From positions 186,001 to 250,000 of the forward strand of contig JAHUUL010000002.1 in assembly GCA_019218415.1 (NCBI GenBank): a DNA stretch of 64,000 nucleotides, in the 5' to 3' direction. Below, in pieces: positions 24,408-33,336 of the stretch. Below the pieces are notes generated by a model. That model worked only from the letters and a program-made list of their open reading frames with translations, did not search any database and was not told the origin of the DNA. Every line of letters begins with the position of its first letter. The stretch's first letter is position 1. The DNA comes from Dermabacteraceae bacterium TAE3-ERU27 (lineage in GTDB: Bacteria > Actinomycetota > Actinomycetes > Actinomycetales > Dermabacteraceae). The translations under genes were made by a program, and so were the position numbers.

Positions 24408-25228
24408 TGCGCACTTTTTTGACCCGGCAATGGCTTGGTGCGGTGGTAGCCGTCGTGGTGGCGGTGTGCGTCTGCGCGCTGCTCGGAAACTGGCAGTATC
24501 AGCGCTACGTCGGTAAAAGCGAACGCGCGGAGGTGATCTCCCGCAACTACACGGCCAAGCCTGTTCCGGTAGGCAGCGTGCTACCGCAGCGCAACCGGGT
24601 GCTTACCGACAAACAGGTTTGGCAGAGGGTCACACTGCAGGGGCACTACTGCGCTTCTCCCGGCTGCGTGCTCTACGTCAGGAACCGCCCGCAGGACGGC
24701 GAGGTCGGTTTCTATCAGCTGGTGCCGTTCGTAACCCGCAGCGGCACCATGCTCGTGAACCGGGGTTTCGTGCCCGCTAACGCGCGGCTATCCATTCCCG
24801 CGCGCGAACCCGCGATACCGTCGGGAGAGATCGAACTGACCGGACGGCTGCGCAGGATCGAACCGGAACTTTCCGAGCGCACCAACCCGCCGGGCCAGGT
24901 GCAGTCCATCGCGCCGGGAGAGGTCGCGCAGTCACTCCCCGCGGACACGCAGAATCTTTATACCGGGGCGTACCTGGATATGAGCGAGGAATCCTCCCCC
25001 GCCCCCAACCCGCCCCGCCCCGTGCCGAAACCCGATACTTCCCTCGGGCCGCACCTTTCCTACGCATTCCAGTGGTGGATCTTCGGGCTGTTCTTCCCCG
25101 GCGCGCTAATTTACGCGGGCCGACGCACCCTGCAGGAACAATCCGCCGCCCCGGCAACACCCCGCCCCAAGCCCCGTTCGCAGCGCCGCCGCGACGAAGA
25201 CGAAGAGGACGCCATCCTTGACCGCTAA
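24407..25228 (+). CDS. SURF1-family cytochrome oxidase biogenesis protein
   Basis: About 273 residues with the SURF1 plan: an N-terminal helix (A-V-V-A-V-V-V-A-V-C-V-C-A-L-L-G-N-W-Q-Y-Q-R), a large extracytoplasmic domain with L-V-N-R-G-F-V-P-A near the middle, and a second helix near the C-terminus (Y-A-F-Q-W-W-I-F-G-L-F-F-P). SURF1 proteins help insert haem into cytochrome c oxidase subunit I. A basic, disordered tail (R-P-K-P-R-S-Q-R-R-R-D-E-D-E-E-D) follows. The start is the ATG in TGATG; the GTG 3 nt earlier is equally possible. The TTG of the next gene lies inside its last codons. Confidence 0.85.
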   Translation: MRTFLTRQWLGAVVAVVVAVCVCALLGNWQYQRYVGKSERAEVISRNYTAKPVPVGSVLPQRNRVLTDKQVWQRVTLQGHYCASPGCVLYVRNRPQDGEVGFYQLVPFVTRSGTMLVNRGFVPANARLSIPAREPAIPSGEIELTGRLRRIEPELSERTNPPGQVQSIAPGEVAQSLPADTQNLYTGAYLDMSEESSPAPNPPRPVPKPDTSLGPHLSYAFQWWIFGLFFPGALIYAGRRTLQEQSAAPATPRPKPRSQRRRDEDEEDAILDR

Positions 25229-26021
25229 CACACGGGACTTTCCCCGTTTCTTCACGCCGCGCCGCCCGCGCCTGATCGCGCACCGGGGCTTTAGCCCGGC
25301 GGGATACGAAAACACGCTCACGGCATTTGCCGACGCGCTCGCCGCCGGCGCCGATCTGCTGGAGACAGACTGCCGGGCCAGCGCGGACGGGGTAGCGTTC
25401 ACCACCCACGACGCAACCCTGCTGCGCCTGGCTGGCGATCCGCGCCAGGTTAGCTCCCTTAATTCGCGGCAGCTGGCCGACATCGACCTTGGCGAGGGGC
25501 ACCGGATTCCCACGCTGCGGGAGGCGCTTACGGCTTTTCCGAACTCTCCCTTCAATATCGACGTGAAAGACGCTCACGCGGCTTTGCCCGTGGCGCACGC
25601 GATCGCGGCCGCAGACGCCGCCGAGCGGGTGTGCCTGACCGGTTTTTCGGCCGCTCCCGCCCGGATCGCCGCGCAGACCGTCCAGCGTCTCACGGGGAAA
25701 CGGGTGGTGCGCGCGCCCTCGCTAACCACGGTAGCCGCGTTGCGTGCGGCTCTGGCGGCCCGCGCCCCCAGGTCCGTGCTGGCTAGGCTGCTGGCCCCCT
25801 ATCAGGCCTTGCAGATACCGGAAATCTACGGCCCCATCCGCGTGGTTACCCCGCGCCTCCTGGCGGCGGCGCACACGCTCGGGCTGGAGGTGCACGTGTG
25901 GACCGTAGATGAGCGATCCGACATGGAACGCCTGCTTGAGATGGGCGTTGATGGTATCGTTACTAATCGCGCCGATTTGCTTTCGGGCGTACTGGCAGCA
26001 ACAGGAAGGCGAGATATATGA
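25218..26021 (+). CDS. Glycerophosphodiester phosphodiesterase family protein
   Basis: 267 residues, a TIM-barrel GDPD enzyme: L-I-A-H-R-G-F (catalytic His, ~20-26), Y-E-N-T-L-T-A-F, L-L-E-T-D-C-R and T-H-D (metal ligands and second His), N-I-D-V-K, and the C-terminal V-H-V-W-T-V-D plus G-V-D-G-I-V-T-N. These enzymes hydrolyse glycerophosphodiesters to glycerol-3-phosphate and an alcohol. There is no signal peptide, so it acts in the cytoplasm, probably in phospholipid turnover. The TTG start at 25218 overlaps the SURF1 gene and has a purine-rich site upstream. Confidence 0.88.
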   Translation: MTANTRDFPRFFTPRRPRLIAHRGFSPAGYENTLTAFADALAAGADLLETDCRASADGVAFTTHDATLLRLAGDPRQVSSLNSRQLADIDLGEGHRIPTLREALTAFPNSPFNIDVKDAHAALPVAHAIAAADAAERVCLTGFSAAPARIAAQTVQRLTGKRVVRAPSLTTVAALRAALAARAPRSVLARLLAPYQALQIPEIYGPIRVVTPRLLAAAHTLGLEVHVWTVDERSDMERLLEMGVDGIVTNRADLLSGVLAATGRRDI

Positions 26022-26368
26022 GCAGCCGCAGCCTACGGGGTACGCGCCTGGGCTCCCTCAGCATGGAGACCGACGATAACGTCCTGGCAGCCCCCCGCCA
26101 AGAGACTTTTTACGATTGCCCGAACGGCCACGTCATCGTGCTGCCGTTCTCTGTAGAGGCAGACATTCCCGCGCTCTGGGAGTGCCGCTGCGGTCAGTCC
26201 GCGGTACTGCGTGACCACGAAAAGCCGGAGCAGAAGGAAACCAAGCCGCAGCGCACCCACTGGGACATGCTGCTCGAGCGCCGCAGCGAAGAGGAGCTAC
26301 AGGTGCTGCTCGATCAGCGCCTGGACCTGCTACGCAAGGGCAAGCTGCACTCGGACCGCACCATCTGA
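26018..26368 (+). CDS. rbpA: RNA polymerase-binding protein RbpA
   Basis: 116 residues with the family pattern: a basic N-terminal tail (R-S-L-R-G-T-R-L-G), the core F-Y-D-C-P-N-G-H-x7-F with W-E-C-R-C-G, and a C-terminal sigma-interaction helix T-H-W-D-M-L-L-E-R-R-S-E-E-E-L. RbpA is an actinobacterium-specific subunit that binds RNA polymerase and the principal sigma factor and stabilises the open promoter complex. It overlaps the preceding gene by 4 nt and is last in the plus-strand cluster; a strong hairpin follows. Confidence 0.96.
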   Translation: MSSRSLRGTRLGSLSMETDDNVLAAPRQETFYDCPNGHVIVLPFSVEADIPALWECRCGQSAVLRDHEKPEQKETKPQRTHWDMLLERRSEEELQVLLDQRLDLLRKGKLHSDRTI

Positions 26369-26398
26369 GAAGCACTACGAACTTAATTTTTGGTTATA

Positions 26399-26434
26399 AA
26401 GCGAGGCCCCGGATCGTTATCCGGGGCCTCGCTT
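26399..26434. terminator. Bidirectional terminator after rbpA
   Basis: A perfect 16-bp inverted repeat AAGCGAGGCCCCGGAT / ATCCGGGGCCTCGCTT with a CGTT loop, between rbpA and a convergent broken gene. On the plus strand no long T-run follows. Confidence 0.8.
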
Positions 26435-26478
26435 CTGCCTAAAACAATTTTTCGTTTTATTTTCAGAAATTAAGAGGG

Positions 26479-26849
26479 CTACTCGACCGGATTCTGACAG
26501 AGGGTCCAGCCATCTTTCTCCATCTTTTTCTGCATAGAGTTCAGGTACTCAGTAGTTACACCCGTAGGAAGGTTTTTAGGCCAATCAATTATCTTTGAGT
26601 AAACATGCCGCCCTTACCGGCAGTCACCTGCAACACCGAAAGATCTTCCTCAGCTGCGGCGGTCTGGACTGCTGGGGCTGCTGGCGCGGCGTGGGTATCG
26701 CCTGCGCCGGCGCTGGCCTCACGTGGGCCGTTGCCAGCGGCCAGCTGCCATGCGATAACCAGTAGCAGGGCGGCGATAACCGCCAGCAGCGCCGCTATCA
26801 GCAGAAGCTGCGGTTTCTTTCCGGCACTTACGGGTGAGCTATCTGCCAT
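26479..26849 (-). pseudogene. Small single-pass membrane protein, frameshifted near its C-terminus
   Basis: The intact frame gives 86 residues: a short polar start, one helix (L-L-L-I-A-A-L-L-A-V-I-A-A-L-L-L-V-I-A-W, ~15-34) and an Ala-rich tail ending G-G-M-F-T-Q-R. In another frame the next ~40 codons read smoothly as H-V-Y-S-K-I-I-D-W-P-K-N-L-P, T-T-E-Y-L-N-S-M-Q-K-K-M-E-K and D-G-W-T-L-C-Q-N-P-V-E up to TAG at 26479. Removing one base somewhere in 26589-26613 would explain the break: 371 nt plus one base is exactly 124 codons. So this looks like a ~123-residue protein broken by a 1-bp deletion or a sequencing error. Function unknown. It lies 8 bp after fxsA on the same strand. Confidence 0.55.
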
Positions 26850-26857
26850 CCGGGCGA

Positions 26858-27334
26858 CTACCTTTCGATTTCGCGCGGCGGGATCTTTTCCACCTCGACC
26901 ACGATGTCGCCATCCATCACCGTGCCACCGCTCGTGAATGCGGTAAAGCTGTTTGTGTGGCGAGTGTTTTCCCGTACTTTCCTGGTCAGCGCCCGCTGCA
27001 CCGGTGGCAGCAAGAGCAGGCCGCCAGCGGCGGCGGTGATCAGGCCGGGAAAAATAAACAGCAGCGCGGCGGTAGCCGTGAACAGGGGGCGGCCGCGCAC
27101 CGTATCCTCGCCTTTGGCCCCTCCGGACTGCATGCGGGCGGCGAAGGCGCGCAAGCCCGTGATGGCCTGGCCTCCCGCCAGCAGCATGAGGCCGGCACCG
27201 ATAACCCAGCCGAGCACGATGAGCAGCAGCACCGTGCCGAAGCCCCAGGCACGGCCCACCAGGAACAGCACCACAACCTCGAGCACCCCGAGCGCGATCA
27301 GCAGCAGGGGCAACCGTTCACGTATGAAACTCAT
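26858..27334 (-). CDS. fxsA: FxsA-family membrane protein
   Basis: 158 residues with three to four hydrophobic helices near the N-terminus (L-L-L-I-A-L-G-V-L-E-V-V-V-L-F-L-V, then T-V-L-L-L-I-V-L-G-W-V-I-G-A, then A-A-L-L-F-I-F-P-G-L-I-T). The F-I-F-P-G-L-I-T segment, followed by G-G-L-L-L-L-P-P-V-R-like residues, is the FxsA signature. The E. coli founder affects exclusion of phage T7 by the F plasmid; its normal cell role is not known. It sits downstream of ppm and lnt on the same strand, as in several actinomycetes. Confidence 0.85.
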   Translation of the reverse strand: MSFIRERLPLLLIALGVLEVVVLFLVGRAWGFGTVLLLIVLGWVIGAGLMLLAGGQAITGLRAFAARMQSGGAKGEDTVRGRPLFTATAALLFIFPGLITAAAGGLLLLPPVQRALTRKVRENTRHTNSFTAFTSGGTVMDGDIVVEVEKIPPREIER

Positions 27335-27343
27335 GCCTAAAGC

Positions 27344-28096
27344 CTACGCTGCGGCCCGGTGAAACAGGCCCTTTATCCCCCAAAGCGTAACGCGCAGCAG
27401 GGCTTCTCCCACGATCTGCGGGCTCATCTTTGAGCATCCCGCACGCCGTTCATCAAAATCTATCGGCACCTCGCTAACCCGCTGCCCGGCCCTAACGGCG
27501 CGGCTAACCATATCCACCTGGAAGCAATAGCCCGCCGAAGCCACCTCCACCAGCGGCAAGCCGGAGAGAGCCCCGGCCCGCCAGGCACGAAATCCAGAGG
27601 TGGCGTCCCGCACCGGCAGGCGCAGCAGGAAGGCCGCGTAAAGGTTTGCAAAGCGGGAAAGCAAACGCCTATGCAGCGCCCAGTCGTGCACCGCTCCGCC
27701 GGGAATCCAGCGGGAGCCGAGCACCAGATCCGCTCCCCCGGCTAGCCCCTCCAGCAGGCGCGGCAGTTGGCAGGGACGGTGCGAAAGGTCGGCATCCATC
27801 TGCACCACGGTGTCAGCGCCGCCTTGCAGGGCCCGCGCAAAACCGGCCAGGTAGGCGGGGCCCAGCCCCTCCTTGGCCTGCCTGTGCAGCACCTGGACGG
27901 CATCATCTGCGGCGGCAATTTGCTCCGCGAGCTTGCCCGTGCCGTCCGGGGAGGCGTCGTCAACCACCAGGATCTGCGCCTCCGGGCAGGCCTCGCGGAC
28001 ACCGGCGATCATGCGCGGCAGATTGCGCGCCTCGTTATAGGTGGGGATGACCACCGTGATTCGCGCAGCCGGGGCCGTTACGGGGGTTTCGGACAT
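27344..28096 (-). CDS. ppm: Polyprenol monophosphomannose synthase (GT2)
   Basis: 250 residues, a soluble GT-A enzyme: V-V-I-P-T-Y-N-E-A-R-N-L at ~14-25, V-V-D-D-A-S-P-D-G-T-G, the metal-binding Q-M-D-A-D-L-S-H and G-S-R-W-I-P-G-G, then R-D-A-T-S-G-F-R-A. It transfers mannose from GDP-mannose to polyprenyl phosphate, giving the donor for protein mannosylation and lipoglycans. It lies directly downstream of lnt (1-bp gap). In M. tuberculosis the two activities are fused in one protein (Ppm1); here they are separate adjacent genes. Confidence 0.9.
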   Translation of the reverse strand: MSETPVTAPAARITVVIPTYNEARNLPRMIAGVREACPEAQILVVDDASPDGTGKLAEQIAAADDAVQVLHRQAKEGLGPAYLAGFARALQGGADTVVQMDADLSHRPCQLPRLLEGLAGGADLVLGSRWIPGGAVHDWALHRRLLSRFANLYAAFLLRLPVRDATSGFRAWRAGALSGLPLVEVASAGYCFQVDMVSRAVRAGQRVSEVPIDFDERRAGCSKMSPQIVGEALLRVTLWGIKGLFHRAAA

Positions 28097-28097
28097 T

Positions 28098-29648
28098 CTA
28101 GGTATCTTCGCGTCTTTCCCTGCGGGAACGCCCCGCCCTGCCCGTGAACGCGTAGAGCAAAACCAATCCCGCTCCCCACAGGGATACCAGGTACGGGTAG
28201 CTGCCCGCCCGCACCGCCGGGGTGATCACCTGCGAGAGCGGCACGGTGGTATCTATCCAGCCCGACCGGTAATGGCCGAGCCTGCCGAGCTCGCGGCCGT
28301 CCGGGCCGTAGACGCCGGATTCGCCGACCGTGGAGGCGTGCACGAAGCTGCGGTGGGCGATACGGGCAAAAATGCGAGACATGGCGAGCTGCTGCACGCT
28401 CTGATCGGAGCGCCCGAAGCTACCGTTGTTGGTCGGCACAACTATTACCTGGGCGCCGGAAAGAACCGACTGTTGCACCAGCGATTCGTAGGCGACCTCG
28501 AAACAGATCAGCGCGCCGACGTCGGGCCGGGCGGAGGTAAAGTGCGCGGGCTTCTTGCCGGGAAGCATGTCGGTGCCGACCTGCTCCACGAGCGGGCTGA
28601 CCTTTTCAAAAAACGCCCTATCCGGCACGTACTCGCCGAAGGGGACGGGCTTTTGTTTGCGGTAAACGTCCACCGCCGAGCGTCCCGGCAGCCAATACTG
28701 CAGCTCGTTATAGCGGTAACGATCGTTTTGCACGTAATGGGGCACCCCCACCAGCACCGGGCTGCCCACCTCATCCACCACGGCCTGCACCTTGGCGTGT
28801 GCGCGCGGCGAGGCGTCGAGGTCTATATCGCTCGCATTCTCCGGCCACACCACGAGTGTGTTGGCGTCCGGCGCGGGCTTTGCCTGCCGCAGCCAACGCC
28901 TGGTGGTATCCACGTGGTTGTCCAGGAACTGGCCGTGGTAGAGGCCGAAACCGTTGGATTCCTCGGGAATGTTGCCCTGGATCGCCACCACCCGCAGCGT
29001 GGCCTTTTCTACCGGCAGCTGCGGGGCGTAACTGGCGGCCAGCGCAAGGGCGATGGCGAGCAGCAGCGGCGGCGCGCTGCGCCTGGCAAGAGCCGACGCC
29101 AGCAGGTTTCCGAGCAGCGCCAGCAGCAGCGCGAAGCCCGCCATGCCGATATAGGGCGCGGCGGCCGCAAGCGGGGAGTCCGCCTGCGAGAACCCGGCGC
29201 TCCCCCAGGGAAAACCGCCGTAGGGGTAGTTGGCGCGCAGGTATTCGCAGCCCGTCCAGAGAAGCGCCAGCGCGAACGGGGTGAACAGGTTTAGCCCGCG
29301 CCTGCGCAGCAGCAGCGCGGCCGCCACGGCGTATCCGGCAAAAAATACGGCCTGGCTAATGGTGAGCGCGAGCCAGGGCAAAACCGAACCGGTATAGGTA
29401 CCCGCCCAACCGATCAGCAGACCGAAGAAAGTACCGCCCGCGACCAGCCCGTTTAGTGCGGCAAGCAGGTTCCCCCGCCCCAGTAGGGAGAGCGTTAGCG
29501 CTGCCACCCCGAGCGGGTAACACCACCACAGGCCTAACGCGGGAAAAGAGGCGTAAAGCAAATACCCGGCTACCCCCGCGAGGGGTAAAGACAGCGGCAG
29601 CGGGCAGCGCGGCCGCCTCACTTCCCGCGCATTTTCGGCAGGGCTCAT
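28098..29648 (-). CDS. lnt: Apolipoprotein N-acyltransferase
   Basis: 516 residues. There are six or more N-terminal membrane helices, then a nitrilase-like domain with the catalytic set in W-P-E-N-A (Glu), K-Q-K-P-V-P-F-G-E-Y (Lys) and A-L-I-C-F-E-V (Cys), and a last helix near the C-terminus. Lnt adds the third acyl chain to lipoproteins in the membrane. A likely client in this window is the FKBP lipoprotein at 45957-46922. The ATG overlaps the helY stop (ATGA), so it is coupled to the upstream gene. Confidence 0.92.
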   Translation of the reverse strand: MSPAENAREVRRPRCPLPLSLPLAGVAGYLLYASFPALGLWWCYPLGVAALTLSLLGRGNLLAALNGLVAGGTFFGLLIGWAGTYTGSVLPWLALTISQAVFFAGYAVAAALLLRRRGLNLFTPFALALLWTGCEYLRANYPYGGFPWGSAGFSQADSPLAAAAPYIGMAGFALLLALLGNLLASALARRSAPPLLLAIALALAASYAPQLPVEKATLRVVAIQGNIPEESNGFGLYHGQFLDNHVDTTRRWLRQAKPAPDANTLVVWPENASDIDLDASPRAHAKVQAVVDEVGSPVLVGVPHYVQNDRYRYNELQYWLPGRSAVDVYRKQKPVPFGEYVPDRAFFEKVSPLVEQVGTDMLPGKKPAHFTSARPDVGALICFEVAYESLVQQSVLSGAQVIVVPTNNGSFGRSDQSVQQLAMSRIFARIAHRSFVHASTVGESGVYGPDGRELGRLGHYRSGWIDTTVPLSQVITPAVRAGSYPYLVSLWGAGLVLLYAFTGRAGRSRRERREDT

Positions 29649-32398
29649 AGCGCGGGAGCCTCTAGTTCCTGCGCCACTATGCCGCGACGCACCAGCTTTA
29701 TCCCGGCGTCACAGCGCGCGCGCAGCGGCTCAAACGCCCGTAACTGCTGTAGCAGATCGACTATCTGTCGGCACTGGCGCACGAAATCCCCCGCCGTCAG
29801 GTCGCTGCCCTCCAGGGCAAGCGCCAGGTCGGCCCCCTTCGCCCAGCGGAACATCGTCACCGCCACCGCGAGGGTGGGTTCCGGGGTGGTCTCCAGGTGA
29901 CGCTGGCGTTCGTCCCGTTCCAGCTTGCTCCACAGGTTGAGGGCGCTACGGTAGGCGGCAGAGACGCCCGCCGTCGGTGCCGACGGGGCGTGATCCTCCC
30001 GCCGCGAATCGGCGCTCATGCAGGCGGCGAAAGCCACCACCTCGGGGGCGGTGAGCTTGTCCCAGACTCCCCCGCGCAGCGTTTCCGCGAGTAGCAGGTC
30101 GCGTTCGCTGTAGATGCGCTGTAGCAGGCGGCCCGCCTCGGTCGGGGCCAGGTCTTCCCCTTCACCCGCCACGTAACCGCGTTCCGCGAGCAGTTCGCAA
30201 ACCCTGGTGAAGCTCTTGCCGATCGACGAGGTGCGCCCGTCGATGGTGCGGATGATCTTTTCCTGTTCCCGCTTCGTCTTCAGGTAACGTCGCTGCCAGC
30301 GCAGGTGCGATTCCTTATCGGGACAGTCGTGACAGGGGTGCGCACGCAGTTTTTCGCGCAGTTCCTGCAGCAGCGGGTCGCTGGCCGCGCTGGAGGGCAC
30401 CTGCTTATGCGCCTTGCGCACAGCTTTTGCCGGGTCCAGGCCCGGATCGAGCTTCGCGCGGCACCTCGCGGCCAGATCCTTACGCGCCCGGCCGGTAGAG
30501 ACGTCCACCGAACGCGGCAGGCTTATCTGCCCCACCACGGCGGGGGCGGTGGCGAACTCCGTCGGCCCCATCGTGCGTAGCTGCCCCTTCACGCTGAGCA
30601 GCTTCAGGGCGTTATTGTGCCTGCCCAACACCAGGTAGCAGCCAGCGCGTTTTCCGGCACCGACGGCCACCAGCTGGCCGGGCTTGAGACGCGCCACGGA
30701 ATCGTGCAGCAGCTTGCTCTGTTTCAGGGAGCGTTCCCGAGAAAGCGCCTTTTCCCTATCCGCGATCTCCTCCAGCAGCCGTGAATACTCGCGGTAGTCT
30801 CCCCGTTCGCAGGACATCGCCTCCGCGTAGGAATCTGCGGTAGTGCCCAGCTCGCGGGCCTTGCGGGCCAGGCCAACTACCGAACGGTCTGCCTGGAACT
30901 GCGCGAAGGAACTCTCCAGTATCTCCCTGGATTCCGACGGGGTGAGCCTGCCCAGCAGGTTCACGCTCATGTTGTAGGTGGGCCGGAACGCGGAACGCAG
31001 CGGGAACGTGCGGCGCGAGGCGAGCTGCGCCACCGCGGAGGGCGCGATATCGCCGCCCGCTACCACCACCGCGTGCCCTTCCGTATCGATGCCGCGCCTG
31101 CCCGCGCGGCCCGTTAGCTGCGTGTATTCCCCGGGGGTCAGATCCACGTGCCCGATGCCGTTGTATTTGCTGAGCTTGTCCAGCACCACGCTGCGGGCGG
31201 GCATGTTGATGCCGAGTGCGAGCGTTTCCGTGGCGAAAACGACCTTGATCAGGCCCTCGCTGAAAAGTTCCTCCACGATCTCTTTCAGCAGCGGAAGCAT
31301 CCCCGCGTGATGGCAGGCCAGGCCGTGAATGGCGCTGGAGCGGAACGCCCACAGGCGTAGCGCGTCGCGGTCGGATTCGCTCAGGGCCGCCGTGCGGCGG
31401 TCCACGTGCTCGGCGATGAGCCGCTGTTCCTGCGGCGTGGTCAGGCTGAGGCGCATCTGCGCGCAGCGGCTCAGCGCCGCCTCGCAGCCTTTGCGCGAGA
31501 AGATGAAGAAGATGGCGGGCAGCAATCCGGCATCGTCCAGCGCCATGATCGCCTCGGGGCGGCCGGTCGCGCCGCCCGTAATGCGGGGCCTGCCCCGTCC
31601 CCGTTGGCCGTGCCCGCGCGCGCGCCTGGGGGTGCGCAGGAAATCGGGATTGAACTCCAGATCGGGGTTAATCAGGGGCTTGGTGGAGCGATCGGGGCCG
31701 TGGAAGGCCACCGGCTCACCGTCGGCGTCCACAAACACGTCTACCAGTTCCCGCCCGATCAGAACGTGCTGCCACAGCGGTACGGGACGATTTTCGGAAA
31801 CGATCACGCGGGTGGTGCCGCGCACCTCGTTTAGCCAGTCGCCAAACTCTTCCGCATTGGACACGGTGGCCGACAGCGCCACCAGCTTCACCTGCTCGGG
31901 CAGGTGCAAAATGACCTCTTCCCAGACGGGGCCGCGGAAGCGGTCAGCCAGGTAGTGCACCTCGTCCATCACCACGTAGGAGAGGGAATCCAGCGTGGCG
32001 GAACCGGCGTAGAGCATGTTGCGCAAAACCTCGGTGGTCATCACAACCACGTCCGCCTCACCGTTACGGCTTACGTCTCCCGTAAGCAGGCCTACCCGGT
32101 CCTCACCGAGCCATTCGCACAGTTCGCGGTATTTCTGGTTAGAAAGCGCCTTGATCGGGGTGGTGTAAAAGACCTTGCCGCCGTTTTCGCTGGCCAGGAA
32201 GATCGCGTATTCGCCCACCAGGGTTTTTCCGGCTCCCGTCGGCGCGGCAACCAGCACGCTGCTGCCATCCTCGATCGCACGGCAGGCCTTTTCCTGGAAC
32301 TCATCCGGCAGGAAAAGGAAGCGGGAAACGAAACGCTGCCAGGGACTCTTGGCGCGGGCGCGATAACGGGCGTATTTTTCTGCGGCTGATTCGCTCAC
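29645..32398 (-). CDS. helY: HelY-type Ski2-like DEAD/DEAH-box helicase
   Basis: About 917 residues. Motif I A-P-T-G-A-G-K-T, motif II V-M-D-E-V-H-Y, motif III S-A-T-V-S-N and the second RecA domain with G-R-A-G-R-R-G-I-D, then a long C-terminal part (DSHCT-like) typical of actinobacterial HelY. An insert rich in R and G (R-R-A-R-G-H-G-Q-R-G-R-G) occurs near the domain junction. Probable RNA helicase related to Ski2/Mtr4; its cellular role in bacteria is poorly known. The GTG at 32398 is chosen because it overlaps the DAG-kinase stop by 4 nt; the frame is open further upstream inside that gene. Confidence 0.9.
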   Translation of the reverse strand: MSESAAEKYARYRARAKSPWQRFVSRFLFLPDEFQEKACRAIEDGSSVLVAAPTGAGKTLVGEYAIFLASENGGKVFYTTPIKALSNQKYRELCEWLGEDRVGLLTGDVSRNGEADVVVMTTEVLRNMLYAGSATLDSLSYVVMDEVHYLADRFRGPVWEEVILHLPEQVKLVALSATVSNAEEFGDWLNEVRGTTRVIVSENRPVPLWQHVLIGRELVDVFVDADGEPVAFHGPDRSTKPLINPDLEFNPDFLRTPRRARGHGQRGRGRPRITGGATGRPEAIMALDDAGLLPAIFFIFSRKGCEAALSRCAQMRLSLTTPQEQRLIAEHVDRRTAALSESDRDALRLWAFRSSAIHGLACHHAGMLPLLKEIVEELFSEGLIKVVFATETLALGINMPARSVVLDKLSKYNGIGHVDLTPGEYTQLTGRAGRRGIDTEGHAVVVAGGDIAPSAVAQLASRRTFPLRSAFRPTYNMSVNLLGRLTPSESREILESSFAQFQADRSVVGLARKARELGTTADSYAEAMSCERGDYREYSRLLEEIADREKALSRERSLKQSKLLHDSVARLKPGQLVAVGAGKRAGCYLVLGRHNNALKLLSVKGQLRTMGPTEFATAPAVVGQISLPRSVDVSTGRARKDLAARCRAKLDPGLDPAKAVRKAHKQVPSSAASDPLLQELREKLRAHPCHDCPDKESHLRWQRRYLKTKREQEKIIRTIDGRTSSIGKSFTRVCELLAERGYVAGEGEDLAPTEAGRLLQRIYSERDLLLAETLRGGVWDKLTAPEVVAFAACMSADSRREDHAPSAPTAGVSAAYRSALNLWSKLERDERQRHLETTPEPTLAVAVTMFRWAKGADLALALEGSDLTAGDFVRQCRQIVDLLQQLRAFEPLRARCDAGIKLVRRGIVAQELEAPAL

Positions 32399-33336
32399 TG
32401 TTTTTCCAGGCAATCGGCGGTATGTGGGGCGAGCACGTGTACTGCCTGCGGCACCACCTGCACGGTGAGCGGCAGCAGGCAACGAGGCTCGCCGTCTCCG
32501 TGGGCACGCAGCAGGGTGTTATCGCGCAGCGCTACGCTGACGCTTTTGACGCGGCGAACCCTGAACGCCGGGTGCGTTACGTGACTGCCGCGGTAAACCT
32601 TTGGCAGCATCGAGAGCAGGCGTACCCGCCCCAGCCCGGAAACGCTGGCGACCTCAAGTACTCCGTCACGCATGTTGGCCTGCGGCACCAGGTTCATGCC
32701 TCCCCCGAAGAAGGGGGCATTGACGACGCTCAGCAGGGAAGCGTCTACCTCTTCGGGCTCGCCGCCGTCGAAGCTAAGTAGATAGGGCAGATCGCGGAAG
32801 CGGCGGATTTCTTGCGCCGCGGCGATTGCGTAGCGGGAGCCACTACCCTTGCGGCCGGAGTTTGCGCGGGCGGTGACGAGCGCATCAAACCCCAGGCTGA
32901 CGCTGCCGAGGGCCAGTGAGCTGTAGGGGTTCGCCCCGTCGGAGCTAATCTCCATCGCGTCTATCGCGAGCGGCGGCAACGATAGCGATTCCAGCATCAC
33001 CCGGATCGCCTCATCGGGAGAGGCGAGCGGGAGTCCGAGGCTGCGCGCCTGGTCGTTTCCGGTCCCGGCGGGAACTATGCCCAGCCTGACGTCGGTTCCG
33101 GCGACTATCTCCGCGCCGAGGCAAACGGTTCCGTCCCCGCCCACCACGATGAGCGCGGAAAGATCCTCCAGCACGGAAAGCGCCCTAGCCCGCGCAGTCT
33201 TGGCGTTAGGACCGGTTACATCAACAACGGAAAGCCCAGCGAGCCGCAGCAGATTCGCCACGTGCCCGCTGAGCCTCATCGCTCCCCCGCCGGCGGCGGA
33301 GGGATTAACCAGCAGACCGACGCGGAGTCTAATCAC
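32395..33336 (-). CDS. Diacylglycerol/lipid kinase family protein
   Basis: 313 residues with the DAGK catalytic motif V-V-G-G-D-G-T-V (~65-72), P-A-G-T-G-N-D-Q-A-R-S-L-G-L (~92-105) and a C-terminal beta domain ending before L-R-A-H-G-D-G-E-P. It is of the YegS/DgkB type and probably phosphorylates diacylglycerol or a related lipid, recycling it to phosphatidic acid. It overlaps tatC by 8 bp and helY by 4 bp, so it sits in the middle of the tatA-tatC-dagK-helY-lnt string. Confidence 0.88.
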   Translation of the reverse strand: MIRLRVGLLVNPSAAGGGAMRLSGHVANLLRLAGLSVVDVTGPNAKTARARALSVLEDLSALIVVGGDGTVCLGAEIVAGTDVRLGIVPAGTGNDQARSLGLPLASPDEAIRVMLESLSLPPLAIDAMEISSDGANPYSSLALGSVSLGFDALVTARANSGRKGSGSRYAIAAAQEIRRFRDLPYLLSFDGGEPEEVDASLLSVVNAPFFGGGMNLVPQANMRDGVLEVASVSGLGRVRLLSMLPKVYRGSHVTHPAFRVRRVKSVSVALRDNTLLRAHGDGEPRCLLPLTVQVVPQAVHVLAPHTADCLEKQ

